Shown here: positions 12,901 through 24,579 of the stretch, piece after piece
Numbering within the stretch: position 1 is the stretch's first letter
How the letters are laid out: each line of letters opens with the position of its first letter
Assembly: GCF_910592395.1 (NCBI RefSeq)
Contig: NC_088324.1
Span: 16,022,953 to 16,086,952, forward strand
Reading direction: 5' to 3'
Source of the DNA: Lineus longissimus
Taxonomy: Eukaryota > Nemertea > Pilidiophora > Heteronemertea > Lineidae
Length of the DNA stretch: 64,000 nucleotides
Translations under genes and position numbers: made by a program
Notes under the pieces: generated by a model
The model's database searches: none
What the model saw: the letters and a program-made list of their open reading frames with translations, nothing else
What the model was told of the DNA's origin: nothing

Positions 12901-15900
12901 GCCTTATGGGAGAACTGCTTAGAGGGTTAGTGGATTATCTGGTGGAGAAAAGGGATCTAAAGGGTCACCGCGGGCAGAACAAGTAAAGATCCTTATGAGA
13001 ACTCAGCCAGTTGTCACTGAGAACAAGACATTTGGTGAAGGACTTGGACAGGGCTTGATTGAAGGAGACATTTGGTGAAGGACTTGGACAGGGCATGATT
13101 GAAGGAGACATTTGTGGCTAACATAGTTTGACACAGGACATCCCGTTAGCTAGTTCTAAACTTGACCATAACGACTGTCTGGTCTGATTGGAGTCAAGCT
13201 GATCATTGTTTCTGTAAAAGTTAGCTGACAACTTTCCCTTTTTATGTTTGCATGTGACATTTGGCTTGACTATTGAATTCTTTTCATTGGCCTCATTGAC
13301 ACATGTGTATTTAATCAAATTTTATTTCCAGTAAAAAGTTTCAGAATGATTTGAATGGTCTTCAAGCCTAAGAATAGTCAGATTCATTCAACTTTCAGTT
13401 GACAACTTTAGTTGATTAGATTGATTCTTTTTGACTTCTTGTATTCATACTCCTTTCATATCTCTTTGCAGATGACTGACAGAAGAGTTCCCTTCGGTGA
13501 TCTCAGGAATTCGTGCCCACGTTTAACATCGCCATTCTACGCAAACCTGCACCAGAAATACCCACACATATTCAAGAAAAATGTTGGTGGTGAACTTGAC
13601 AATGTCTATCAAAATGGAGACGCTTTTCTGAAGGCTAAACAAGGTCAAGGTCTCAAAGAAATGATCCAAGGTCAAACTGCATGTCAAACTCAAGGTCAAG
13701 CTATAAAGCAGGTCATCCTCGGCCAAGGTCAAAACCAAGGACTTCAAAGTTCATCTCAGGAAATGGAGAACAACCATGTTGATCGCTCTTGTAGGAGCCA
13801 GGACCTCACAAACCGGCCCGCCAGCCCCTATAGGCGCACACAGGAACTACAAGCTCAGTTGACGCAAATTTTGTACAAAAAAGACAAATCTGTTTCACGG
13901 ACTTCAGAGTCTACTTCTCTCAGGGAACGAATGAGAATGAATCGTGACGCCGTTAGGCAGAGTCAGGAACCCACGGCGCTGCGAAGGAAATCTAGTGATC
14001 CCAGCACATTACGTTCAAATTCCTGTGGTGCGCCCTCTATCAGACAACGTTTGGAACACAACAAGGAAACAATGAAGAAATTAACACAGAATTCGCCCTT
14101 TGTGAAATCGCGATCAAATTCTGTAGAGATTGGAACCTGGGGCATTTATGATGATTCTGAACTAATGGGAATGAGGTTGAAATCTCAAGGACATCGCAAG
14201 TCTTTACCTGACAGTATGAATCAGTATGTTTACAAACAATTCCCATCCAATCAAAATCAAACAAATATTCCGAAACTGAGGTCGCATGGGTCAAGGTCAG
14301 GGGTGTTTAATGCTGGTCAGACAATACCGATCCGCCAGTCGGATCAGCTCGGACTTTATCCTGACGACAGCGATAGTGCCATGGACTCTGACTCGGTTCA
14401 CTCATTAGATGGAGCCACTGGTACTGAGGATGAGGTCTTGTTACAGATGTTATGCAATGATTTGGTGAAAGGCACGAATGGAGCAGGACAAAGAGGTAAG
14501 TTCTGTTGTTTGTACGGTATAGAACACCTTAACGACACTTGAGACTGACAAATACTGTCCTTCATAGGGAGGTGTCCTTCAAAGGGAGGTGTTCTGATTG
14601 CTCACGTGGACTAGCCATCTCCCCACCCAGGTACATTTGATTTTCAACAAGAAAAGGTCAAATTGGTCTCCAAACTTGTGCAAGAAGATTTTGAAAGCAT
14701 ACTTATTGACAAATAGCAGACTTGTTGTTTATAGATGAACAGTCGCTTGTTATGCCTGTTACCCGGCTGTTGTTAGGCCAGGTTAGGCAGAGCATGATCC
14801 TAATGTGGGACTGTTCACTAGAGCACCACCTGGAGTCCAGAGGTTTCGTTACGGGTTGTTGATCTGGACATGGCCCGGTGGATTCAGCCTGTACTGGTTT
14901 GCCAAATTTGGGTAGAATCAGTGTCTCTCCTTGAAAGGAAGAACTTCTGGTCTGAGGTCTTAGGACAACCCTTTAGTTGCCTTCACGGTCTAGTTTGAAT
15001 GCTAATGATCATCACCTTGCTCTGGGGCAGTTTAGATCAAAAAGAAGACACCAGGTCGTGAATTCAATCGATTACCTCCAACACATGTGTCTTGAATGGT
15101 CAACTATTACATTCATTATCAGTCATATTTTATTCATAACAATTTAGTCAGCGAATAATTCCTCTTTTGAGAAAGACTTCCGATGTATTGGACTGTGAAG
15201 TCTCTGTCCTGTGAGTTACTGGTTTATCATATTGTGTTAAGCACTTGTGTATATCTGATTGGGTTCTTTAGGATTGTTGTTTGGAGGTCAAAGTGGGGCC
15301 AAATAAAAGTTTTAAAGTGCCACCTTTTAATGCGAATTCATAAACCCACACCTCACAGCTCAATCGTGGGGGGCGGGGGGGGGGGGGGGGGTAGTGTAGT
15401 GGATGGCCAGAGGGTGTTTCAGAGCCTTGTATTCAAGATACATCTTAACAATCATAATTCATATTTCAAGCCTGTTTTCATTTCTTTCCACCTCCAGACT
15501 CTGACGTTGATTCAGGCTTCACGAATGGTGCAACTGACAACCTCGAGTCAACCTCGTCCAACGACAGCGATATCCTCAACAGGTGAGTTCAGTTCTGAGA
15601 TGAGGTTGGTTCCACACCACCTCACCAGGCTCATTCCCCTCTTGCTCCATTATCTCTGGTTTCATGTTTCCACCTCCTGAGTGGCATAAGTGGTTTTTCT
15701 CCCAAAACACTCAACGGATAATCTCCAGAAACCTGTCTATTGTTTTCCTAGGCCCTGCAGGAAGCCGGTTGTTGACATTAACTAGAGATTGATCCTGTTA
15801 TTATATAGGCCTCTGAGAGGGATCATTTGGCCTTATTTTCATGAAAGGACTGATTTGGAATAAATTTGGTGTCTTAGGCAAGATAGTGGTTCTCTTGTGA

Positions 15901-18900
15901 TCGATTTTAAGGTGTGGCATCCAGCAAATTTTCAGAACCAGGAATCTTGTGGTTGAAGGATTATTTCCTCTTTGGATTGTCTCAAGTCCCTTCACTTCCT
16001 CTCATAAGGTAAGACCGTAACCCTAGAGTCTGAGAATTGCAAATGGTGAATGGGCTACACCCTCACACCCTATTTTCATCAGCAGTGTCTGCATTGTGAT
16101 AGCAATTATCACACATCCAGCTTGAAACAAGACTTTTCTCAGAGGAAAAGTTCCCTCCCTTTGAAGGTTGATCATGTGTTTGGATAGGAATGCTAGAGGG
16201 CCCTGTTTAAAGTATTTCAGAGCTGAGTGGAGTCCAAACAGTGGCACTAATGCCCACAGACGTTTGGTATTACACCTTATTACTATGGACTTATTTTAGC
16301 CTCTGTTTTTGTTAGTTTGGTTGCTTTGTCTGGAGGAAATTGGTTTTGTGTTGGTGCAAATTATTGGAAGAATATAGCAAACTTAAGAACTCCACCCTTC
16401 ATTGGCATTAAAATTGCTCAGAACACCACTTTTCATCCCAAATATGCATGAAAAACTAGTTTTTCAGCCACTGAGACAGTAGCTTGTACGACCCTGCAAG
16501 AAAACGGGAACATGTTTGTTTTCCGGGTTCCCCTTGTGGTTTGATATCTCAAGGCCCGGGCCACTCTAAAGCAATCTCAAAACCATAACGCAGCATTAGA
16601 TACTTCAAGTATAAAGCTGCATTCTGGTGTCAATTATGGCTAGTTGGCTCTTGAAGTCTTCACTTCTCAAGTATTTGCTAGTCTTTAAGAAGTTGGCCAA
16701 GGTATTTCTGGGCAGCTGGTCTGGCAGAAGAATTAGGGACTTGACAAACTTTTCAAGTGGATCGACACGTGACCGAGCAAAGTTTACTTTCAAGTGCATC
16801 ATATCAGCATGATTAAGATCAGGCCTAGTTCTCTGAGGTATCTTGTTGAAGCAAACTTATTCAAACTATTGGTCTACTCTAGTGTTGCTGGCCTTCAAAC
16901 TATCCCTGGCCTTTCTGATTGGCTGTTGGCTTTTAACAACGGCACAATAGCAGCATCTGATTTCATGCCGAGTACAAACCTGTGGAAGTCATTCAAATAT
17001 TCAGAGGATTGCTTGATTTCTGTCTTGGCGTGTGGTAATTTGATGAATTGGACCAGTTCAACAAAGATGGTTGTGATCAGGGCACACCCTACACCTGGCG
17101 AAGTTTGTTTGTGTCTCCTGCTCTTTTCAAATTCATTGTAAAACAAAGCTAATTAATATTGCTATTAATTACTATTCAACCCCTGTTATTTTTGCTGCCA
17201 ACACCAAACTAATCAATATTTCTAATTGATCACAATTAACACTGGATCCAAACTAATTAATGGTGAAACCCTGGAATTGCTAATTAACCCTGCTCCATCA
17301 AAGATATTGATGATTGTTCAGAAAACAGCAAATGAAGGCATCATGCTTATCCGATGGTCAGCTGTCTGGCCAGGGGTCCAAACGGCTCACAGGGTCCATT
17401 ATTGAACACGTCTGGCCAGGGGGCCTAATTAGCTCCATTATTTGCCACACTTTTGGAATGAGCCAATCAGAATGAAGGTTGGGGTGGGCCTTCCTTGATA
17501 AAGAGGAAGGGTTAATGAAGAGAGATCATTGTGGATCAGTGCTTGTGGAGAAAAGGGTCAGCCATTCTTTTGAGTTAAACAAAGCTGTGGGATTGGCCTC
17601 TCTTTGTTTTGTACTTGTCTGCATGAGGGATTGGGATCATCACTTATTGGACTCTCTTTTGACTTCTGCAAAGCTTGTCAGCTTCACGTTTCAGGATGGC
17701 TTTGACTTTGAAGAGAAAGTAAGAACTTTTTTTCTGGTTCAATTTCAATAATTTTCATTGTTTGATAATCTTGTGTCTTTCAAGATTCAATGTATATTGT
17801 CCTTGTTTACAAGTATTAGCAGCACTAACGCCAGACCTAAAGAAGGGGAATGTTAAGGCCTGCGCTGCTCCTGTGTGAGACTGATAACATTGGTGGAGTC
17901 TCCCTAACCTCATGATCGTTGCCTTTTCCAGAGCCATGTACCAACCACCGCGTCCGTCTTCCGTCCCTGTAGGTAGCCAGTACCTCCGTCCGTCCAGCCG
18001 CCAACCGTTCAAGATGCTCAAGACGGGACCGATGAAGGCAGACCATAATATTCAACCAATCACAGTCGCAGGATGCATGAGCAACAGGTATGTTATTGAA
18101 CCAATTATTTGCCTCGGGTCTTGGGCAACACCGCTTCAAGTCAAAAGAGGTTCTTAGTATGACGGTCCTCAGATATGGTCCTCAGATATCCATCTGATGT
18201 CTATAAGTCTGTGGCAACACACCATAGATCCTGACCGATGATTTGAACAAACAGACATTCATGTCAACCACAAATGTCTTTTTCCACTCTCATGGATCTT
18301 ACAGGGACAAACAGACATTCATGTCAACCACAAATGTCTTTTTCCACTCTCATGGATCTTACAGGGACAAACAGACATTCATGTCAACCACAAATGTCTT
18401 TTTCCACTCTCATGGATCTTACAGGGACAAACAGACATTCATGTCAACCACAAATGTCTTTTTCCACTCTCATGGATCTTACAGGGACAAACAGACATTC
18501 ATGTCAACCACAAATGTCTTTTTCCACTCTCATGGATCTTACAGGGACAAACAGACAATCATTGATGCACCTATATAACATAGCTCTGTCTAATGTCTGA
18601 TGTTTTCTTCTCCAGGGCAGACGACCTCGACACAGAAGTAGCATACTTCAACGCTCATGATCAGGCGGGTTTCCATGAAAAAGAAAACTTGTATAAACCG
18701 TGCGTGAAGACGTCATCAAACAGGAAACGTAACTCTCCGACTCCAAACTTGCGTGTGAGGTTCCAAGATGAATGTCATCAGTCTGGTGAGAGAGCTGCTG
18801 GGAAGAAACCTCGCAGTGATGGTCGGGTGGAGGATACGAGTCCAGTGGAGGAACGCAAGTCATGCAAGAGTCCAGAGGAGTTGGAGTATCGTGACGATTT

Positions 18901-21286
18901 CAGAAATGGACACGAGACACACCGTGCATCTGTTGTCATGGTGCTTGAAAACATTGGTTGTCGTGACAATATGGGACAAGTGAATTCCCAAGAAGATGAT
19001 TGCAGCAAGAGTGACGTTGAACCGATGTTAGTGTCTTCAAGTAGTGATTTCGTTCACTCTGGTTTGAATGTGACAGTTGTTGGTGAGCGCCACCTTCAGG
19101 GGAGTGATGGAGACTGTGAGAGCGAGACAGACAGTTCAGAATCAGTGGATGACAATTCAAGGACAGCATCACGGAGCAGTGAGAAGGTGCAGGATTGTGA
19201 ACAGGGAAAAACTCAGGAACATTCTAGTGACATTAAGTCGGATAATCATAAACCAGAAACCAGTATTACAAAGTCGGACAGTCTGAAAAACTCAAATTCT
19301 CTATCGAAATCGGAAAAAAAGTGTGCTAATCCCGATGGTGCTGATTCTCTTCCCATGACGCGTGGCTGTCCCTCCGTGTCATCCCAAGGTGCTCTAAGGT
19401 CAAGGTCATGTGGACCTGTTATTCCAAAACATCATAGCGATGGCAACCTTAAGATGCAGAAGTGGATGAAGCCAACGTCACACAGTGAAGGCCACCTGAG
19501 ACAACCAGTCGATTCAGAGAAGGAGAGCGATCGCCTTCATCATGATGATGTCGATACAAGCAACCTGGATGATGTTGATTATCTCTCACCGGATCGTCGC
19601 ACATCCTGTTTTGGGTATGTTACATTCCTTAAACTCAGTGAGGAGACTTTATTCATGGGCTGCACATGCCATCACCTCATGCTCTTCAGCAATTCTTGAA
19701 CAAACAATTGTCCTCTCTGTCAGGACTATTCTTGTGCAACTAGGTCATCTTTGTCCTTAAGCCGCAGGTGGCCCTACCACAGTATCACCCAGTAGGCCTA
19801 TAATCATGGGTGCTTACAAGTTGATTATAATTTTCTTGGTGAAAATCCATCTTGTTTATATGATACTTACAATAGAATGTTTGTTTTTCTCTTCAGTTCC
19901 AACCTCCAAGCTTCCAAAAACCTGAGCGGGTCTCGTACTTCCCTCTCAGAGAAGATGGACAACTTCAAGGCAAAGGCCAAAACCCGCTTCAACACGTTAC
20001 GGCGGGCCGTCAGTCTTGAAAGCTTGGACCGGAAGAGTCATAGCGGCAGCGTGGATTTCAGTGGCCCTGCCAAGGAGACCTCTGGGCTGAAGAAAGCACC
20101 GTCACTGTCGTCTCTGTTCAAGTTTGGCTCGGCGAAGAAGAAGAAGACGAAGCCAAAGTCAAGGTAAGCTGATACTGCTGGCAATCAGAGTAAATTGGTC
20201 ATCCTAGAGTGGTGCCTTCTATGTTGAGGTTGGAGGTACTGTACATTCAACAAAGTCAAGGTAAGTTGATACTGCTGGCAATCAGAGTAAATTGGTCATC
20301 CTAGAGTGGTGCCTTCTATGTTGAGGTTGGAGGTACTGTACATTCAACAAAGTAATCGTACTGGTCACTTATTCAGTGAGGTGTTCAGTGAGTAGTGAAC
20401 ACCTTGATTGCTGTCATCAACATCTTATCTAACAACTCATATTCGTCTTTTCTTTTCAGGCCAAGCACTCCTGTCATCGCATCAGGTTCACCCAAACCAA
20501 CCAACCTGACGAGAGGGAACACGCCTGTCCGCCCCACCAGATATGCCACCCCTGATCCAATCTCACCACCAACATCATCATGTCTTCCCATCTCTGGCTC
20601 CAAACTCGGTCGTGCGTTGAAGATGCGTAGCCATTCTCTCACCGATGTCTCCAGCCTGCGTGTCGAGGACTTGAGACACTTTAGACCAATCGGAAAGCTT
20701 GTCTCTTTGAACATGGACGGATCACAGACCATACTCCTCAACAAACCAGCGCATGGGCCGTTCGGATTCTACATTGCAAGAGGCACGTCCAAGTACAAGC
20801 ACGGTAGGTTGAATTCCACACTCCAAGCAGAGTACCCACCCTACATACATTTGACTTATACAAAGTTGAAAATTGTGGTCAAGATTCCCCAGTTTTTGCA
20901 ACAGATATCCATCCATGATCGGTGTCATACTTAATATACAAGAGGGCAGCACTATGGTCTTAAATTAATGGAAAGTTGATTTGGGTACAATACATCACAT
21001 GTATTGTCTCAGAAACTAGCAGATGAATTACTCATATTGGATTTGAACCATCAAACAGTATGTTTTAATTCCTTTTGCTTTGTTTCCAGGTATTTTTATT
21101 TCTCGCCTGACGGACGCCTACCCTGAACGATTCTTCGCCGGTCTTGTTGGAATTGGTGACGAAATTCTCGAGATCAACAGCATCAAGACGCGGAATATGT
21201 CACTGGATGATGTTTATGATGTCATGGCGTCGCGTGAGACGCTCCTCCTTAAGATTATACCGCTCATGAGTAGACAGGACATTTGA
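6976..21286 (+). CDS. Large disordered protein with C-terminal Par-6-like PDZ domain (1118 aa, nine exons)
   Basis: Exons joined: 6976-7260, 13472-14495, 15498-15582, 17932-18087, 18616-19614, 19897-20163, 20460-20803, 21090-21286, which is eight coding segments listed. All borders are GT-AG, the reading frame stays open, and the total is 3357 nt including TGA. Residues 1-95 are acidic and Ser-rich (DEFVDEEDEVPLENLISS). The middle is low-complexity: a Gln/Gly-rich run (GQGQNQGLQSS), Ser/Arg phosphosite-like repeats (RRKSSDPSTLRSNSCG) and acidic Ser runs. A basic segment FNTLRRAVSLESL is followed by FKFGSAKKKKTKPKSR. The PDZ domain is at about 1030-1112, with carboxylate loop GPFGF, GIFISRLTD, GDEILEIN and a closing LLLKIIPL; it is interrupted by the last intron. 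The PDZ resembles that of Par-6 most. From memory the basic/serine region recalls vertebrate KIAA1614, but I cannot confirm this. It is probably a cortical or junctional scaffold. The start Met at 6976 is the first in an open exon; an upstream non-coding exon is possible. Confidence 0.8.
7261..13471 (+). other. Intron 1 of the PDZ-protein gene (6.2 kb)
   Basis: The intron begins GTAAGT after codon 95 and ends in a pyrimidine tract plus TTTGCAG, phase 0. It is AT-rich, with no domain-bearing open frame and no recognisable transposon. The only repeat I see is a two-copy direct duplication of about 39 bp (13028-13105; motif GGACTTGGACAGGGC). The adjacent text up to the acceptor is unique. Confidence 0.6.
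13028..13105. repeat. Two-copy 39-bp direct repeat in intron 1
   Basis: Two adjacent copies of ACATTTGGTGAAGGACTTGG... differ at one base (GGGCTTG against GGGCATG). They lie about 370 bases upstream of the acceptor of exon 2 of the PDZ gene. Confidence 0.85.
15368..15391. repeat. Poly-G run (6 G, C, 17 G) in a PDZ-gene intron
   Basis: An almost uninterrupted G run lies in the intron just before the 85-nt exon at 15498. It is one of several long G or C homopolymers in the window. Confidence 0.9.
18247..18557. repeat. 60-bp minisatellite, 5.2 perfect copies, in a PDZ-gene intron
   Basis: Period is exactly 60 and the copies are identical; each contains ACAAACAGACATTCATGTC and CTCATGGATCTTACAGGG. 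It starts 160 bases after the donor at 18088 and ends 58 bases before the acceptor at 18615. Its open frames arise only because 60 is a multiple of three and the unit lacks stops in two frames. Confidence 0.95.
20158..20350 (+). repeat. 97-bp tandem duplication spanning an exon end and its 5' splice site
   Basis: The exon end plus donor (GTCAAG|GTAAGC, exon end 20163) and the next 90 bases are repeated almost exactly, giving a second GTCAAG|GTAAGT with its GT at 20261-20262. Using the second donor would lengthen the exon by 97 nt, which breaks frame and meets an in-frame TGA within three codons (20165-20167). Only the first donor keeps the PDZ domain in frame. Confidence 0.9.
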
Positions 21287-21789
21287 AATGTATTCAGTGG
21301 CGATTAACAAATGGGTTTGGTGTGTACCATTTGCTCAGGAAACTTGCTATTGTGATGAACCATGGGCAAGATAGAGCTGAGTTCACTGATATCATGGAGT
21401 GTCAAATCCAGAGTTGAACATTTCCTTTTCTGATCGCTTTGTTTGTTATGTTGAGGCCATCAGTGTTGGCTCCTGTTGGGCCATTCAACCTCTTATACGA
21501 ACGTGCAGTGTCTTCTGTTTGGATGATCCCCTGAAGCCAACCCCACCCTCAGATGAGAACAAGATGTCAGATAGTGGACATTAAAAGCTCATCTTAGTGA
21601 TGGTTGTTGGTAGAAAGAGACTGCCTCTCTTTTTTTGTGAACTGTTTACAAATGTAAATAGTCTGATGAACATTTCTAAGTATATTTATTCGTTTTGGTG
21701 AGCCCTGTCACTTTCTTTGAAAAGTTTAGTTGTGGTGCCATCTTGTGACTGAAGAGTTATTGCATTCATTCTTCAATGACTTTCTGTCA
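21287..21789 (+). other. 3' flank / likely 3' UTR of the PDZ gene
   Basis: No further exon is seen after the TGA at 21284-21286. A variant polyA hexamer ATTAAA lies at 21580-21585; I saw no canonical AATAAA in this stretch. The transcript end is uncertain. Confidence 0.4.
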
Positions 21790-21978
21790 ACATTTCCATG
21801 TAACTCTTCATTGTTTTAAAGTGAAGTCAGCAAGTGCGCATATTCCCTGTTTACATTTCCATGTAACTCTTCATTGTTTTAAAGTGAAGTCAGCAAGTGC
21901 GCATATTCCCTGTTTACATTTCCATGTAACTCTTCATTGTTTTAAAGTGAAGTCAGCAAGTGCGCATATTCCCTGTTT
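21790..21978. repeat. 63-bp tandem repeat, exactly three copies
   Basis: The unit begins ACATTTCCATGTAACTCTTC and ends CATATTCCCTGTTT; copies are identical or nearly so. It lies in the 3' flank of the PDZ gene and is the first of four neighbouring arrays. Confidence 0.95.
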
Positions 21979-22172
21979 TCACCAAATATTGGTTTGTACA
22001 GAATGAAAAGAACGTATATATAAACAATAATTTATTAATTGTAAAACACTGTTCTTACAATCTTTTACCAGATGGAGTTAGTTACCTCTTTACTGCTGTA
22101 GCCTCCTGTCAACTTACACTTTAGCCAAGATGTACTACATCCTACATCCTACAACCTTAGCTGTCTCAAGGA

Positions 22173-23515
22173 ATTGTACACCAGCCAACAGCCTGAGACT
22201 GTCCTCGAGACACCTGGTGCTGTCTCTAGGATGTACTCTAGCCAACAGCCTAAGGCTGTCCTCGAGACACCTGGGGCTGTCTTTAGGATGTACTCTAGCC
22301 AACAGCCTAAGGCTGTCCTCGAGACACCTGGTGCTGTCTCTAGGATGTACTCTAGCCAACAGCCTAAGGCTGTCCTCGAGACACCTGGTGCTGTCTCTAG
22401 GATGTACTCTAGCCAACAGCCTAAGGCTGTCCTCGAGACACCTGGTGCTGTCTCTAGGATGTACTCTAGCCAACAGCCTAAGGCTGTCCTCGAGACACCT
22501 GGTGCTGTCTCTAGGATGTACTCTAGCCAACAGCCTAAGGCTGTCCTCGAGACACCTGGGGCTGTCTCTAGGATGTACTCTAGCCAACAGCCTAAGGCTG
22601 TCCTCGAGACACCTGGTGCTGTCTCTAGGATGTACTCTAGCCAACAGCCTAAGGCTGTCCTCGAGACACCTGGTGCTGTCTCTAGGATGTACTCTAGCCA
22701 ACAGCCTAAGGCTGTCCTCGAGACACCTGGTGCTGTCTCTAGGATGTACTCTAGCCAACAGCCTAAGGCTGTCCTCGAGACACCTGGTGCTGTCTCTAGG
22801 ATGTACTCTAGCCAACAGCCTAAGGCTGTCCTCGAGACACCTGGTGCTGTCTCTAGGATGTACTCTAGCCAACAGCCTAAGGCTGTCCTCGAGACACCTG
22901 GTGCTGTCTCTAGGATGTACTCCAGCCAACAGCCTGAGGCTGTCCTCGAGACACCTGGTGCTGTCTCTAGGATGTACTCTAGCCAACAGCCTGAGACTGT
23001 CCTCGAGACACCTGGTGCTGTCTCTAGGATGTACTCCAGCCAACAGCCTAAGACTGTCCTCGAGACACCTGGTGCTGTCTCTAGGATGTACTCCAGCCAA
23101 CAGCCTGAGACTGTCCTAGAGACACCTGGTGCTGTCTCTAGGATGTACTCCAGCCAACAGCCTGAGACTGTCCTCGAGACACCTGGTGCTGTCTCTAGGA
23201 TGTACTCCAGCCAACAGCCTGAGACTGTCCTCGAGACACCTGGTGCTGTCTCTAGGATGTACTCCAGCCAACAGCCTGAGACTGTCCTCGAGACACCTGG
23301 TGCTGTCTCTAGGATGTACTCCAGCCAACAGCCTGAGACTGTCCTCGAGACACCTGGTGCTGTCTCTAGGATGTACTCCAGCCAACAGCCTGAGACTGTC
23401 CTCGAGACACCTGGTGCTGTCTCTAGGATGTACTCTAGCCAATAACCTAAGACTATCCTCGAGACACCTGGTGCTGTCTTTAGGATGAACTCCAGCCAGA
23501 CTGTCCTCGAGCGGC
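22173..23515. repeat. 57-bp minisatellite, about 23.5 copies, open in several frames
   Basis: Each 57-bp unit contains TGTCCTCGAGACACCTGGTG and a short inverted pair (GAGACA...TGTCTC around an 8-nt spacer). Because 57 is divisible by three, frames on both strands stay open (up to 423 codons at 22174-23445). The translations are simple 19-residue repeats with no sign of a promoter or splice border, so I do not call a gene. Left copies carry TACTCTAG and CCTAAGGCT. From about 22920 copies switch to TACTCCAG and CCTGAGACT, with some mixed copies at the boundary. Confidence 0.97.
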
Positions 23516-23581
23516 ATATCGAAGAACCAGAACCAATATTGTATATTGTGGTCCTTTAAAGCGTCTCAGAAGGCCCTTATT

Positions 23582-23604
23582 GGGGGGGGGGGGGGGGGGG
23601 GGGG
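23582..23604. repeat. Poly-G run of 23
   Basis: An uninterrupted run of 23 G lies between the 57-bp array and the following degenerate array. Confidence 0.95.
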
Positions 23605-23639
23605 TCAAAATGCTCCAGCATGATGACTGATTCTCACCT

Positions 23640-24490
23640 TGTCAACACGGTCGAGCAGCCGGGACTGATTGGGCCTGACTGTGACTCTCTTATCCCTCTC
23701 ACCCTGTTGACAACTTGGCAGAGCAGCCAGGACTGATTTGGCCTGGCTGTGACTGCCTCATCTCTCGTGACTTCCTCATCTCTCTCATCATGTTGTCAAC
23801 ACGGTGGAGCAGCCAGGACTGATTCGGCCTGGCTGTGACTTCCTCATCTCTCTCACCATGTTGACAACTTGGCAGAGCAGCCAAGACTAATTTGGCCTGG
23901 CTGTGACTGTCTCATCTCTCTCACCATATTAACAACAAGGCAGTGCGGCGAAGACTGATGCCGCCTGGCTGTGACTGTCTCATCTCTCTCACCATATAGA
24001 CAACTTGGCAGAGCAGCCAAGACTGATTTGGCCTGGCTGTGACTGTCTCTCATCTCTCTCACCATATTAACAACTAGGCAGTGCGGCGAAGATTGATGCG
24101 GCCTGGCTGTGACTGTCTCATCACTCTCATCATGTTGTCAACACGGTGGAGCAGCCAGGACTGATTCGGCCTGGCTCTGACTGTCCCATCTCTCTCGCCA
24201 TATTAACAACTAGGCAGTGCGGCGAAGATTGATGCGGCCTGGCTGTGACTGTCTCATCACTCTCATCATGTTGTCAACACGGTGGAGCAGCCAGGACTGA
24301 TTCGGCCTGGTTGTGACTTCCTCATCTCTCTCATCATGTTGTCAACACGGTGGAGCAGCCAGGACTGATTCGGCCTGGCTGTGACTGCCTCATCTCTTTC
24401 ACCATGTTGACAACTTGGCAGAGCAGCCAATGGCTGTGACTGTCTCATCTCTCTCATCATGTTGTCAGCACGATGGAGGAGCCAGGACTG
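23640..24490. repeat. Degenerate tandem array, unit about 68 bp, roughly twelve copies
   Basis: Units share GATTTGGCCTGGCTGTGACT, CTCATCTCTCTC and an ACAACTTGGCAGAGCAGCC-like part. At least two interleaved variants exist: one with GTTGTCAACACGGTGGAGCA, the other with TTAACAACTAGGCAGTGCGG. The copies differ far more than those of the 57-bp array, so this array is older or less homogenised. Confidence 0.85.
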
Positions 24491-24579
24491 TCAAACAGTT
24501 GTGTGAGCTCACCAGAGCTTGCACTTACATAATAGTGTAAAACTAAAATTTATATAATATATATATATGTATATAAAAC

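Noticed and set aside
18243-18600. Two overlapping repeat open frames
   Set aside because: Artefact of the 60-bp array, whose period is a multiple of three; the region is intron.
22174-23445. 423-codon open frame
   Set aside because: It is entirely the 57-bp minisatellite. Overlapping frames on both strands are equally open and translate to simple repeats.
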